Shown here piece by piece: positions 33,080-44,421 of a DNA stretch of 64,000 bases (the first letter of the stretch is position 1; the number at the start of each line of letters is the position of its first letter). The stretch comes from Calliopum simillimum (lineage: Eukaryota; Arthropoda; Insecta; Diptera; Lauxaniidae), in assembly GCA_951812925.1 (NCBI GenBank), contig OX638368.1, forward strand, positions 23,375,187 to 23,439,186, given 5' to 3'. A program made the translations under genes and the position numbers. A model generated the notes under the pieces. That model searched no databases and was not told the origin of the DNA. It saw nothing but the letters and a program-made list of their open reading frames with translations.

Positions 33080-34500
33080 CCTCAACGTTAGGAAATAAAG
33101 TAGACATGAGAGAAGATGCTTGCCAATATTTTTCAACTTAATTTGTCAGCTTCTAGAGAAGGAACAATTTATTTCGTTGAACGGACAAACTCTGATTTGT
33201 ATCATTAATAATATCTGTACTTTACACTTATACTGTTAATTTTTGTCTATTCGAAGTTTTGGATCAGAATGAAAGCATATTCTACCAAAAAATACCTACA
33301 TACGTATGTAAGTATGTATATAACGCTGGGCGGCATATGGAACTCGATATCAGGATTCTTGTTTCTAAAAATAAACAAAGATAAAAGAGCGATAATTTTA
33401 ATAACGATTAAATACATGAGAGAAAATCAATTGTATTCCAAAATAGCACCCAACTGTGACGGAGTGCAGTTTGATTTTTGCGGGTACTTTTTAAACAAAC
33501 AAACAAAACAACAAAAAAAAAAAAACTGATAACCGATAAATAGGTAGGGCTATTGTGCAATGGTAAAGTTGCCTTTCAAGTAAATTTACAAAAATTCTGA
33601 TATATCTTCAACAGAAATACGAAAAAAGGTAAACATATATGTATGTACTTATTAGCAAATTCTATAGGGTTTGTTCCATATTTATCTTAGCCTTATCATT
33701 ATTGTTGGAAAAAATGCTTGGAATTTTTCACTTCTCTTTAAAACGAATCTGTTGAAAAAATTATGACATTATGGCAAAAAGAATCTGGATTTGAGTCTGA
33801 TGTATGCGTGGTTGCAGATGAAACATACATGTGTCACCATAACAAACCTTTGGAGCATTGGGCCTGTACAAACGTTCTATAACCATTTTAATTCCTGGAT
33901 CGTTGTTGTTATGTCAGTACGTTTCGATTTTTTAAATTGTCAATTTCTACCTTGCGGGTTTCACCAAACCGCTGATCGGAAAATTTTTCTATAGTTAAAA
34001 AACGTAAGATCTCTACCACAACACATATGCACAGGAGTACTTTAATTCCGTAGGTTATTCTGGGTCAAAGGATATATCAGGACTCTCTGAAATACAAAAT
34101 GAAATGCCAATCAGTGATAGATTTAATAATGAACCAGACACCCCAGTAAATTTTGGCATACCCGAAAACGACGAAACAGAATATGAACTACCAATTGATG
34201 AAAAATCTTTTCTCTTTTCAAGAAGGAGCTAAGAAAATCTAAAATGAAAGCTGGGCGTGATATACCAACGGATTTCGATTGTATAAAGGATACCTCGAGA
34301 CTTCAGAAGTTATCCACATAACAACTATATGTGCCAAGCAACCACAAAAATAATGAAAGAACTTGGAAAAATAGTAGCAAGGAAACTCCTGACACGCTCT
34401 CCAGGTTGTGAAAGAACTAAGAACTATGCTCATAGTGTATCAGAAGTAAGAGGCATAATTTCACTTGAAAAATTGGTATGAGCGAATACATGTCACCGGG
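33080..34500. other. Sequence with short protein-like shreds, unassigned
   Basis: Plus-strand reading near 33760-33880 (TLWQKESGFESDVCVVADE) and 34060-34240 (PVNFGIPENDETEYELPIDE) gives balanced amino-acid composition, as expected for decayed coding sequence, but I recognise no family. Frames are broken by stops. Confidence 0.25.
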
Positions 34501-34504
34501 TGTA

Positions 34505-35110
34505 AATGGGTTGTATCCAAACATAGGTTAGATTAGTTTAGCGCGGGAGATGGCAGTTGCTGTCATAACTTAGACCGCGACTGGACCAATTGTATACCCG
34601 ATATATAACTTCGTTGTCAACAATATGAATCACATTTAGAAATTTTTATAAACTTCAAAATGGATTTGGGACTCTTTTGAGCGATATCTTCAAGAGAGTC
34701 GAAAATATTACGTTCAAACTCCCTATAACGTCTGGTAGCCAATGCTGGGCATTCACAAAGGAAATGAAAAACGCACTCTTCGACATCAGGATCTTTACAG
34801 CTTCTGCAAAGATCTCCTACGTCGGTAAGACCCAACCTTTTGGCGTGCCTACCAATAAAGTACGGCCCTGTAATTAACCAATTAAGGTTCTGAGTGTTTG
34901 CCTGTCTAATGAGTTAATTTTTCGTGTTGTATTAGCGTCATAAAGTGGCCCTAATATCGCCCTCGACGTAGAATATGTTGTTAAGTTAGACCATCCAAAA
35001 TTAGCCCATAAAATACATTTTGAGTTAATATTATAACTCAGAAATGTATCAGAGAAATTGGGCCACTTATCGTTAATATATTTAAGTCGTATCTAGATTT
35101 TCACTTCATT
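34505..35110 (-). pseudogene. Non-LTR retrotransposon 3' part (after RNase H), decayed
   Basis: The minus-strand frame at 34617-34835 carries LCRSCKDPDVEECVFHFLCE, a C-x2-C...H-x4-C zinc-like motif, followed by CPALATRRYREF; this is characteristic of the end of I/R1/LOA-type polyproteins downstream of RNase H. Upstream on the same strand (34836-35110) a broken reading matches the usual lead-in with RTLI...LQGRTLLVG-type words. Past the stop, the 3' end runs into CTAATCTAACC, like the TAACC tails of some fly non-LTR elements. The clade is a best guess. Confidence 0.72.
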
Positions 35111-35149
35111 CCGAGCAATTAGAAAGAAACAAAGCATTCCAAAAGCAGG

Positions 35150-35610
35150 GAAAATTTGACTATAAGCCAACTAGGTTTCAGCCAATCTTATTGAAAAAAA
35201 TCGAACGATTAATGAGGATTTAAGATTTTCCAAGAACAAACATGCATATCTCAAAGGGAAATCTGTAGAAACTGCTCTTCACGATGAAACGCAAGTAATC
35301 GAAAAATGTTTATATGTTAAAAAATACACTCTGGGAAGCATTCTCGATGTAGAAGGAGCTTTTAATAACATTCATTCAACTGCACCTTAAACAGAATAAG
35401 TAACTCATTGTAGGTTAAATATTAACCCAAAAAAAACCGAACAATTACTTCTTACCAAGAGAAAGAAGATCCCGATCTTCAGAACTGACGCTTGAACACC
35501 GTGATAGTCCTTAGAAAACTAAACTGGAAATTGAATATCAAAGAAATACTTAAGAAGACTAATTTGGCCTTCTTCTCATGTCAGAAAATAATTGGGTTTG
35601 TTATTGACCA
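35150..35610 (+). pseudogene. Reverse-transcriptase fragment of an I/R1/LOA-type element
   Basis: On the plus strand, frame pieces give KHAYLKGKSVETALHDETQ and TLGSILDVEGAFNNI (RT motif A with the first catalytic aspartate), then after a deletion LNINPKKTEQLLL, LNWKLNIKE and LKKTNLAFFSCQKIIG. The YxDD box between them is missing. It lies head-to-head with the minus-strand fragment at 34505-35110. The two could be parts of one element rearranged by inversion. Confidence 0.75.
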
Positions 35611-35689
35611 AATCACAATATAATTTGCACTTTTTTCAAATATATTTTCGTAAAATTTATTTATTGGGTGCTATTATTGATTCCATGTC

Positions 35690-36985
35690 TACCTCATTCC
35701 TGCAACCAGAATCACCAACTTCAACTGCCACAGTGACTCGCAGTAGTAGTCCAATACAAACACAACAGCCTACAATCGATGAAATAGTGAAAGCTATCCA
35801 AAGCATGAAAAACAACAAGGCCGCCGGTAAAGATCAAATAACAGCTGAACTGCTAAAAGCATGTCCCATTATATCAGCTAAGATTCTTCATCCTCTGATT
35901 TCCAGTATCTGGAGCGAAGAGCGTTTGCCAGAAGATTGGCTACATGGCATGTTAGTCAAATTGCCGAAAAAAGGTGACCTAAGCGAGTGCCGAAATTATA
36001 GAGGAATAACTTTGCTCTCAGTACCATCAAAAGTACTGACAAAAGTGCTTCTAAACAGGGTTCGCGAAAATCTTGATTCGGCCATCCGAAGGCAACAAGC
36101 AGGATTCCGGGCAAACTGATCATGCGTGGATAAAATCAACACCCTTAGAATAATTGTCGAGCAATCATGTGAGAGGCGTACTGCACTTCAACTTGTATTC
36201 GTGGACTATAGCACTGCCTTCAACAGTGTCTCCAGAGAAAACACCTGGGTTTCACTGCAGCGAAGAGGTATTGCCGCAAAGGCCATAAGCTTAGTACGTG
36301 CACAATATGAAGGCTTTAAATGCACGGGTTGTTGTCACCGACATTCACCACTAATTCAGGCGTACGGCAGGGGTGTCTACTATCACCATCACTCTTCCTT
36401 ATCGTTCTTGATGATATCCTAGATAAAGCTCTTAATAACGCCAAAAGGGGTATCCAATGGAACTTTACCGAACATCTAAAGGATCTCGACTACGCTGACG
36501 GCATTTGCCTCTTATCGTCCAAACACTCAGATATGCAAAGCAAAATTGAAGACCTTGTCTTGGAGTCACAAAAGACCGGCCTAAAAATCAACGTATCCAA
36601 GACTAAAAGCATGAAGCTAAACGCAAACAGGAATGACATCACGTTTGTGGCTTCGCACTATATCAAATGCCGAGCTACATCAAAAATGCAATCAGAAGAC
36701 TATAGCAAATGAGGTCAAGCTGCGCAAATGGAGATGGATTGGTCACACTCTCCGGAAACCACACAGCGAAGTTTGTCGCCAGGCTCTTGAGTCGAATCCA
36801 CAAGGCAGTAGAGGACGTGGTAGACCCAAAACCAACTGGAAAAGGTTGCTGGAAAAGGAAACACAAGAATTGGGAACGTCGTGGCAAGAGATCAAAGTCA
36901 TCGTAAGGGATCGCAACAAATGGAAACGTCTCATATTGGCCCTATGCTCCTCCTAGGAGTTAAAGGAGAATACATACACACACAC
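35690..36985 (+). pseudogene. RTE-like non-LTR retrotransposon, 5' truncated, broken RT
   Basis: RT blocks appear in order: MKNNKAAGKDQITAELLKA, VKLPKKGDLSECRNYRGITL, RQQAGFRAN, VFVDYSTAFNSV (motif A), GVRQGCLLSP (motif B) and LDYADGICLL (motif C). Defects are an in-frame TGA at 36117-36119, a frameshift near 36330, and a loss of roughly 140 residues between the thumb and the C-terminus. The latter reads KLRKWRWIGHTLRKPHSEVC and RGRPKTNWKRLLEKE in yet another frame and ends near CCCTATGCTCC. The YADD box is YADG (36491-36502). The endonuclease is absent. The 3' end passes into ACATACACACA. I assign it to the RTE-like group with moderate confidence; related scraps lie at 12700, 44205 and 46890. 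Confidence 0.88.
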
Positions 36986-36989
36986 CGAA

Positions 36990-38121
36990 AAACTTTTTAT
37001 ATAGAAAACCAACTTAGTGTCTACTCTGCATAGCTGAACTATGTATAAACCAACAAATTTGACATAACGAAGCAAGTGAGAATGGGTTGTCAGAGTTTTC
37101 TGGTTGATTGTAAGTTAAAAAATAGATAATTTTTCAGCGAAAAAATCAGATAGAGCACCAAATTAATACGAATATAGAGATGAAAACATCTTAAACCGTC
37201 TCATATGCAACCGAATATGAAAAAAAAAATACGCAACATTTTGTAAGTTTTTGTTGTTGACATTGTACACCGGATATATATTTCTCACATATGTCTGTAA
37301 ATATATACTATGCAACATTATCACTGTGCCGCCGCTTGTGCGTCTACTGCAAACCACAAATAACTCAAAGAAGAAGGGTCCAATTAAACACAGCCCTATT
37401 TAAGCATGAAGTTGATGACAACACATATTTTTTCTTCAGAACACTCCTTATATGAAATCATGCAACTTTAAGCATAAGCATTTTTTTTTATCAAATATTA
37501 CCACTTGTAGAAGTTATTAAGGCGGCTGACCCTGTGACATCATTTCGTGTGTGTAATTCCCTTTTGCATATGACATGACATTTTTTTCAGTGATGATTAT
37601 TACAACACAGAAGTGATGCGTAAGTAGCAACTCTTTTAAGTGACCGATTAATAAAATTATCTTCCATGTAATGTACTGAGAATGCACGTCACTTACTTCT
37701 GACTTGTGCGGTTATCATGCGTAATTTAAATCCTTATTTTGTCATGTCACTCATAAATTTTTCAATTTGCATTCTACTTAAATGAATATGTTAGATTGTA
37801 TGTAGTTTCATATATTCATAATATTCGTCTTAATTAGTAGGCCCACTTACTTGCATTCCCCTATTAATTGCAGCTTAATTAATTGTTTTAAAAGTAAGTA
37901 GTAGCATGTAACATGACAAACTCTCTGGAATTCTTAAAGTTGCTCGTTAAGTGAATTTGCTTTCCAAAACTATTCTAATATCTAAGTAGGTATGACCATA
38001 GACCATATTGACTACTCCAAACGACTAAATTTATCAAATAGGAATCGATTGAATACCTACAATCTATAGAAACGACAGAACCGTCAAACAAATTTAGACG
38101 CCAAATTCTCGAGTGGTTCCA
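36990..38121. other. AT-rich sequence without recognisable gene
   Basis: No repeats with clear boundaries or coding motifs were found. Confidence 0.35.
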
Positions 38122-38124
38122 TTA

Positions 38125-38677
38125 CACAGTGCAACATTTTTCAAGTCATTGACGGTGAACTAAAACCCGTTATAAGGCGTCGAAAGTACTCGCCGAAACA
38201 AGTAATTCTGCCAGAGCGTTTTGCAAAGTTGGCTCATATAAGGATTTTATGGTCATTTTTGCGATTTAAGGGCACTAGATGAATTTTTCTATTCAATAGC
38301 TACAACATTGCTGAAGTCATCAAAACAATATTTTCGGCTCGTTACCGAGATATAGCCATATAAAATAATCGAAATTATCCAGCTGAAAATAATTATAATT
38401 ATCCAGCTGAAAATTGCAACTTTTTGCCTCAAATTGGATTTTGAGCGATTTTTCGATTTTTTCATATGGCTATATCTCTGTAACGAGCCGAAAATATTGT
38501 TTTGATGACTTCAGCAATGTTGCAGCTATTCATCTAGTGCCCTAAAATCGCAAAAATTACCATAAAATCCTTATATGAGCCAACTTTGCAAAACGCTCTG
38601 GCAGAATTACTTGTTTCGGCGAGTACTTTCGACGCCTTATAACGGATTTTAGTTCACTTTTCATGTGTCGCACTGTG
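38125..38677. mobile_element. Fold-back element with CAC ends and TTA target sites, small
   Basis: Ends CACAGTGCAACA and, inverted, CACAGTGCGACA are flanked by TTA (38122-38124 and 38678-38680). Arms of about 250 bp pair closely; they include GTTATAAGGCGTCGAAAGTA and TAACGAGCCGAAAATATTG words. The loop near 38360-38420 holds a short tandem copy of TTATCCAGCTGAAAAT. The terminal 12 bases differ from those of the 1.74 kb element at 18108-19844 at two positions, pointing to one superfamily. It is non-coding. Confidence 0.87.
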
Positions 38678-38680
38678 TTA

Positions 38681-39105
38681 TTTAATAAAAATTGTGATAG
38701 ACTGAAAAATATGGAGAAGAAACTCCAAGAAGCGAAAAAATTTCTAACGGAAATAGAATGCATCGCAAGAGCCGACTAATTCCATTCTCTAATCTATCCT
38801 GACGAGTTAAGAAACGAAGCTTATATGTAGATTTGTTTGCTCTTGGTATATTTGCTCGAAGAAAACTTGGTAACTACACCTATACAATCGACATTCACAG
38901 TGGGACATATTATATTGCTCCCACATTTTTGAGGTCACCGAATCCGAAACACTTTTTGAGTGCTGTTTCTGAAAGTACTTGATTTTGTTCCAATGCTATA
39001 GGCATGGGCCTTATATGACGCCCAAGCGCTGCGAGAGAATATATGAACTGTTGGAATCAGCTCATGAATTTCTCTAAAGCACATCCCATTATGATGCCCT
39101 TAAAA
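38681..39105. other. Sequence without recognisable gene
   Basis: Nothing supportable was seen. Confidence 0.3.
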
Positions 39106-39109
39106 AAGA

Positions 39110-39510
39110 TAACACACTCAACATTACTTCGGTGTTCGAGAGAGTCAACAGAGGACACAACATCCGCATTCCCTATTACAGTGGGGCACACTTTCTCAAC
39201 ACATAGACTGATATACCATCCGGCCCTGACGCTTTATTAATATAAAGTTTTGAAAGAACCCTTTCTACCACCCTCAAAAGTAGATCCTTGGCATAACCGA
39301 TGACTTTATCTCGATATCGGGCGATAATTGATTGCTACCAGGGGGTGTAACATTCTTAGAAAAGATGCTAGCCTAGAGATTATCAACGGGATCAGTGAAG
39401 ATTTAGTGGTTCATTAAGAGCATTAGAATAGACGATGACTTTTTTAACAAAATACCAAAGGTTTTTACTACCGTTTGGCAGTAACAAGAATCTCTTGCTC
39501 ATAAATGTAA
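39110..39510 (-). pseudogene. Jockey-like reverse-transcriptase fragment, decayed
   Basis: Minus-strand reading of about 39165-39260 gives INKASGPDGISVYVLRKCAP, a close match to the KASGPDGIP..VLK.CAP fingers motif of jockey-type RTs. Upstream (39420-39510) LLPNGSKNLWYFVKKV resembles the GS..FW.L.K linker that precedes it in this group. Stops and shifts break everything. Only the N-terminal edge of the RT remains. Confidence 0.7.
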
Positions 39511-40109
39511 CTTCTTCGATTCTCGTGAAAAACAAAACTCAAAAGAGGTCTTCTTGGAGTTAATATAAAATCTTGATATTACAATGAAGTCACAAATCAG
39601 GTAACAAACTTGTCCACTAAAAGTGTATATATTTACTAAGGGTCTGCACAAGATGTCTTGTTGGAGTTTTAAGACATTTCGTTTCAAGGTACGTTATGTC
39701 TTGTACACGCTTTTTATTCATCAAATAAGTACTTCAGTTCAATATCGCGATTGCAATTCTTGAGAGTACTTGGATATGAAAAAAAAAAAAAAAAAAATGC
39801 ACACACCTGTCTGGTTTAATTTGCTTCAGTTCAGTTCAGTGCGTATACTGTAGTTATAGAGTACACAACAAAATGCTACTTTAGTGAAAATTGTTGTCTC
39901 TCGATCTCTTCTTGAGCCTCTTTTATGTTTACGCTCTCTCTTTCTCTCTCTCTCGCGAAAATGTATGAAAGCTACTACAGTCTTAGGATATCAATGCGTT
40001 GCACTTGCAAGTGTTACTACATATATCACAAATTTTACTGCAGTTTTCTACTCACACGTTCAATACTGACCTGAAGTATTTGTTTGTTTAAAATAGAGTA
40101 CACTGAAGT

Positions 40110-41760
40110 ATTTGTTAGAAACAATACCCTACACCCATGGTATATTCTCTTTGGCCTTCCGTTTGTAACGCAGAAAAGGAGGCGTGGCAGATATAGAAAA
40201 GTATATATATTTTTCATCAGCGGCACCACCTGAGTCGATATAGCCATGACCGTCTGTCTGTCTGGCGTGGAAATAAAGGGTTTTTCAATAAGAGCGCAAA
40301 ATATAAATAAATAAAACAAAAACGGTTTTGGATATTAATGAAATTCTTTATTCCTGTGAAAGTACATTTGTTGCCATTATGTATGGAGCTCGATTCTTTT
40401 GCATGGCCACTGCCACGGCCGATACTGCAGCAATTTCACGATCGATATTCGTACGAAGATCATCAATCGTCGCTGGCTTGTTGGCATAGACCATAGACTT
40501 GACGTAGCCCCACAGGAAATAGTCTAACGGAGTCAAATCGCATGACCGAGGCGGCCAATCGACTGGGCCATTTCGTGAGATAACACGTTCACCAAACTTT
40601 GTTTTCAATAAATTGATTGTGACATTCGCTGTGTGGCATGTGGCGCCGTCCTGTTGAAACCACATATTGTCCAAGTCCATATCATCCAATTCGGGCCAAA
40701 AATATTCGGTTATCATTGAACGGTAGCGATTCCCATTCACAGTAACGTGCCGGTCTTGATCATCATGGAAGGAGTACGGCCCAATGACGCCGCCGGCCCA
40801 TAAACCGCACCAGTTCACATAAAATACATATAAAAACTACGAATTATAAGCCCAAGCTCTGAAAAAAAACTGGATGAATTCGGACAAGATGGCGTGGCAC
40901 CTCTCATATAAGCAAAATCTTCAAAACGCTATACTGAAAGCGTTTTTTGAGGTAATCGAACTAAATTTTACACAGACACTAAGAACTATAAACGCAAGCT
41001 TTGAGAAAAAACTGGATGAAATCGGGCAAGAGGGCGTGGCACCTCCCATACAAGCAAAAGCTTTGTGAGATAATCGAACTAAACTTTACGCAGATACTAA
41101 GAACTACAAATGCAAGCTCTCAATAAAAAACGGGTGAAATAGGACAAGAGGGCATGGCACGTCCCATATAAGCAAAAGCTTTTAAAAGCTATACTGAAAG
41201 CGTTTTTGAGATAATCGAACTAATTTTAACGCAGACACTAAGAACAATAAATGCCAGCTCTGAGAAAAAACTGGGTGAAATCGGACAAAAGGGCGTGGCA
41301 CGTCCCATATAAGCAAAAGCTTCGAAACGCTATACTGAAAGCGTTTTTGAGATAATCGAACTAATTTTTTACGTAGACACTAAGAACAATAAATGTCAGC
41401 TCTGAGAAAGAACTGGGTGAAATCGGTCAAGAGGGCGTAGGACCTCCCATACAAGCAAAAACTTCAAAATGCTATACTGAAAGCGTTTTTTGAGATAATG
41501 AAACTAAATTTTACGCAGGGAATAAGAACAATAAATGCAAGCTGTGAGAAAAAACTGGGTGAAATCGGAAAAGAGGGCGTGGCACCTCCCATATAAGCAA
41601 GACTTTCAAAATGTTATACTGAAAATTTTTTTGAAATAATCCAACCAAATTTCACTTAGACACCAAGAACTATAAATGCAAGTTTTGAGCAAAATTTTAA
41701 AAATACTGCAGTGTAGAGTATATAATGTTTGGCCAGGCAAAAGGTAACACCTCTACTAAT
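40110..41760 (-). mobile_element. Minisatellite-bearing element, copy 3, reversed and split
   Basis: Read on the minus strand, the head lies at about 41700-41755 (AATTAGTAGAGGTGTTACC, TACACTGCAGTATTTTTAAA). The array follows, with GGCGTGGCACCTC-type units at 40891, 41033, 41151, 41292, 41433 and 41575: five spacings of 142, 118, 141, 141 and 142, the short one reflecting a 24-bp loss. The tail lies at 40110-40264 (CCATGACCGTCTGTC inverted, CCTTCCGTTTGTAACGC inverted). A rosa-type mariner fragment separates array and tail and replaces their junction. Confidence 0.82.
40265..40818 (-). pseudogene. Rosa-type (DD41D) mariner transposase fragment
   Basis: An intact minus-strand frame (40348-40818) covers the C-terminal half: NWCGLWAGGVIGPYSF, WFQQDGATCHTA (second catalytic aspartate) and RSCDLTPLDYFLWGYVK (third aspartate). 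The two aspartates are 41 residues apart, the spacing that defines the rosa family first described in Ceratitis rosa. The N-terminal half with the HTH and first aspartate is missing; the copy is truncated at 40818. The 3' end near 40273 starts AGGGTTTTTCAATAAGAGCG. It sits inside copy 3 of the minisatellite element. Confidence 0.9.
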
Positions 41761-41939
41761 TATTTTTAACATTAATAAACAAGACAGTGCACTTAAGTGT
41801 CAAAATGAAATCAGTCAGTGTACATTGAAGATTTGAATCTAGAAATTTTTGAATCATATACATACTTCAGTTCAGTGTAAAATATACGAGCAAAAAAATA
41901 CACTTTATTTCAAGATGTCTTGTGTGCAGGCCTCTTATA

Positions 41940-44200
41940 TCACAAACCTATATATATCATGTGCCTTGCTATACTTTACCTTTCTTCCTTTTCAATTGAG
42001 TCTTCTTCGAGTATTTATACATTAGAGAAAAATGATCTCACTTGGAAGCCTCCATTAACGTTTCTTATCAAAACCATCAAATTGCAACAAAAAATGAAGA
42101 ATTTTTTTTATATCCCAGATGTGCTGTGTTTAAACCAAAGAACATATTTTGCATTATAAAAACAAAACTAAAAAGATCTTTTCCGTTTTTTTCTTTAATT
42201 TGTATGTGCAAAATTATGGTTTTCCAGAATTCATACGGCTTACATCACTTAAGTGCTTATCTGAAGAATATTAGAGAAAGAAAAAAATCAAGTTATCAGC
42301 AGCCGCCTGAGCAATAAAAACAGCCTTCTGATAAAGATAATTTCGAGCTGAGCAAAAACAAAAAAACCGCTAAAAACAACAACAACAATTGAATTTGCTC
42401 ACATGAGGACCACTCATTCATTGGATGGACAAACTCTTACAGAAAGTGTGAACGAAATGAGAAACTGAGCAAACAGCAACAACAAAACCATACGAACTTA
42501 ACGTTGTACTTTAAAACAAGTCAAAGTTTTTTCATTGCTAGCGCTAGCGTACTTATGGATACGACGGATTAAGTTTTAGGCAACATGAAAAACAACAACA
42601 GCGACGGCGCTCTTTCCGTCGTTCGCCGCTACACTTAACTCTTAACCAGATACTCACGCTTTCGGTATGCCACACTTTGAGTACGCTGAGTATCTGAGTG
42701 ACTGTCAACGCGATCGGTTGTTTGAAAAAAGCACGTAACGGTGTGTGATCAAGTGATTTTCGTTTGATGTTTTTTTCTTGTTTTGAATAAAAAAAAAAAA
42801 ATCTTAAAAACAAATCGAAAATATATCTCGTAAATTGAAACAAAAAATCAAATAAAAACAAAGGGAAAAAAACGTTTAATGTACGTGTGTAATTTTAATA
42901 ATTAATTATTTATGGTTAACAATTAAAAATAAATAAAATCATAAGCACATATATAGTATACAACAATAAATATCAAATAAAAAACGTACATACATACAAA
43001 AGTATATACTAGATAGCTAGTTATTTTGTGTAATGACGTTATATCTGAAAAATCAAAAAAAAAAAAAAGTTTAGTACAAAAAGAAAAACAACAAAAACAA
43101 GATACAAAACAAAAAATTAAATTTCAAACGAGTGAAAAATAGAGAGCGCCGCCGCTGACGTCGTCATCGTCTTTCTATATATGAATTTTTTGTAGTCAAG
43201 TGACCTTGTGTGGACTTCGATATTTTGTTTAGTTTGGTTAACTTGTTTGAATTTAAATTATAAAAACTCGCAGCGTAACGTGTATCACGGATACAACAAC
43301 ATTGAGCGAGAGTGCATATCTCAAATACCTGTTGAGTTATACATTTCTGTATAATTAACATGAACGTGTTGAGCTCTTTTTTCTTTTTCTTACTGTGTAT
43401 TGTTATTGGCCTTTTTTATATATTTGAAAATCTAACTTGTTTTCATCTAAATAAGTTTATTTTATTCATAAGTTTTTATTGTACTACAATGTATTCCTCT
43501 GATAAAAATATTTTTTTATATTTTTTTAAATTTTTGCAAAACCGGAGATTTATGAGGTGGTTTACGGCTATTTCGCTGTAAGGAGATCAGAAACGCATGA
43601 AACTTTAATTTTCAGCAGAAAAATTACTTCTGTTTATAAAAAAAACTCGCTATAAGAAAATTCGTTAAAAGGCGATCAAAATACACTGAAAATAGATCGA
43701 AAAAGCTGTGTACTTGAAATCAATTCGTACTATGGAGAACTTCGTTGTGTAGAAATCCGTTATATGATAGTTTCACTCCATTCGGTTTTGAAAGTTTTTC
43801 ATAAAATGACCATAAAAACATAATTTTTGTCTATTTTAATCATTTATTCAAAAAATTAAAAATTGGGTTCGGTGAAATTTCTCCATTATAAAATATTTTT
43901 TACTTTTTCAACTTATTTTTTGGTTACGGCCACGAAAAGTGCAAAAAATTATTCATAGGAGACCTCTCATATTAATTGTTACTTGTCAGTTTGTGTATGG
44001 TTTCAAATTTAAAAGAAATTAGTTTTTCTACTCGAAAATCACGAAATCCCGAACTTTAACTTAAAGATTATTATGATTAAGCGCTTCAATACAAAATTTG
44101 AGATGGGTTCTAGTATAGCACTTTCCGTTGATATTGATGAGTAGAAAAAAAAAAACTGCCAATGGATTTTTCGAAGTATGTATATTATAGAAAAACCATA
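41940..44200. other. Low-repeat stretch; possible transcribed leader at 42360-43360
   Basis: No transposon ends are visible. From about 42360 the sequence becomes rich in CAACAACAA and A-tracts mixed with GC-richer patches (GACGGCGCTCTTTCCG, GAGCGCCGCCGCTGACGTCG), a texture common in fly promoter and 5' leader regions. No TATA box, initiator or coding exon could be shown, so this is only a pointer to where host sequence may lie. Confidence 0.2.
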
Positions 44201-44204
44201 TTTT

Positions 44205-44345
44205 TTGGTTGGTCGCTGTAAAAGGAAACACAAGAAACGGGAATATCGTGGCAAGACATCAAAGTTATCGCAATGGATTGCAACAAATGGAGACGTTACA
44301 TATTGGCCCTATGCTCCTTCTAGGGGTTAAAACAGAATTCATACA
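44205..44345 (+). pseudogene. 3' end scrap of the RTE-like retrotransposon
   Basis: The stretch AAGGAAACACAAGAAACGGG...GGCAAGACATCAAAG...CAACAAATGG...CATATTGGCCCTATGCTCCT is parallel to 36855-36955. It ends TAGGGGTTAAAACAGAATTC then CATACATACATA, like the 3' end at 36985. Only about 140 bp survive. Confidence 0.8.
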
Positions 44346-44421
44346 TACATATTTTTGGGTTAAAAAATCAAATTTTGTGTATGAAATCTTCATGTCTCGT
44401 AAATGATGTCTTATAAATATA

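Larger units (their letters stand above)
39637..41937. mobile_element. TIR element family Y, copy A (host of nested insertions)
   Basis: The left end reads TAAGGGTCTGCACAAG and the right end, inverted, TAAGAGGCCTGCACAC. Internal words match copy B at 52289-53954 in order: GATGTCTTGTTGGAGT, a CT-rich tract ending CTCTCTCGCGAAAATGTATG, then on the far side ACAAGACA.TG.ACTT, AGTGTCAAAATG and TTTCAAGAT. Between these lies an insertion (about 40100-41765). The ends resemble hAT termini, but I could not confirm an 8-bp duplication, so the superfamily is open. Confidence 0.65.

Noticed and set aside
33540..33640. Possible tRNA gene (GGGCTATTGTGCAATGG word)
   Set aside because: No B box or foldable cloverleaf follows.
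39637..41937. Assigning family Y to hAT
   Set aside because: Ends look hAT-like, but flanking 8-mers do not match in either copy.
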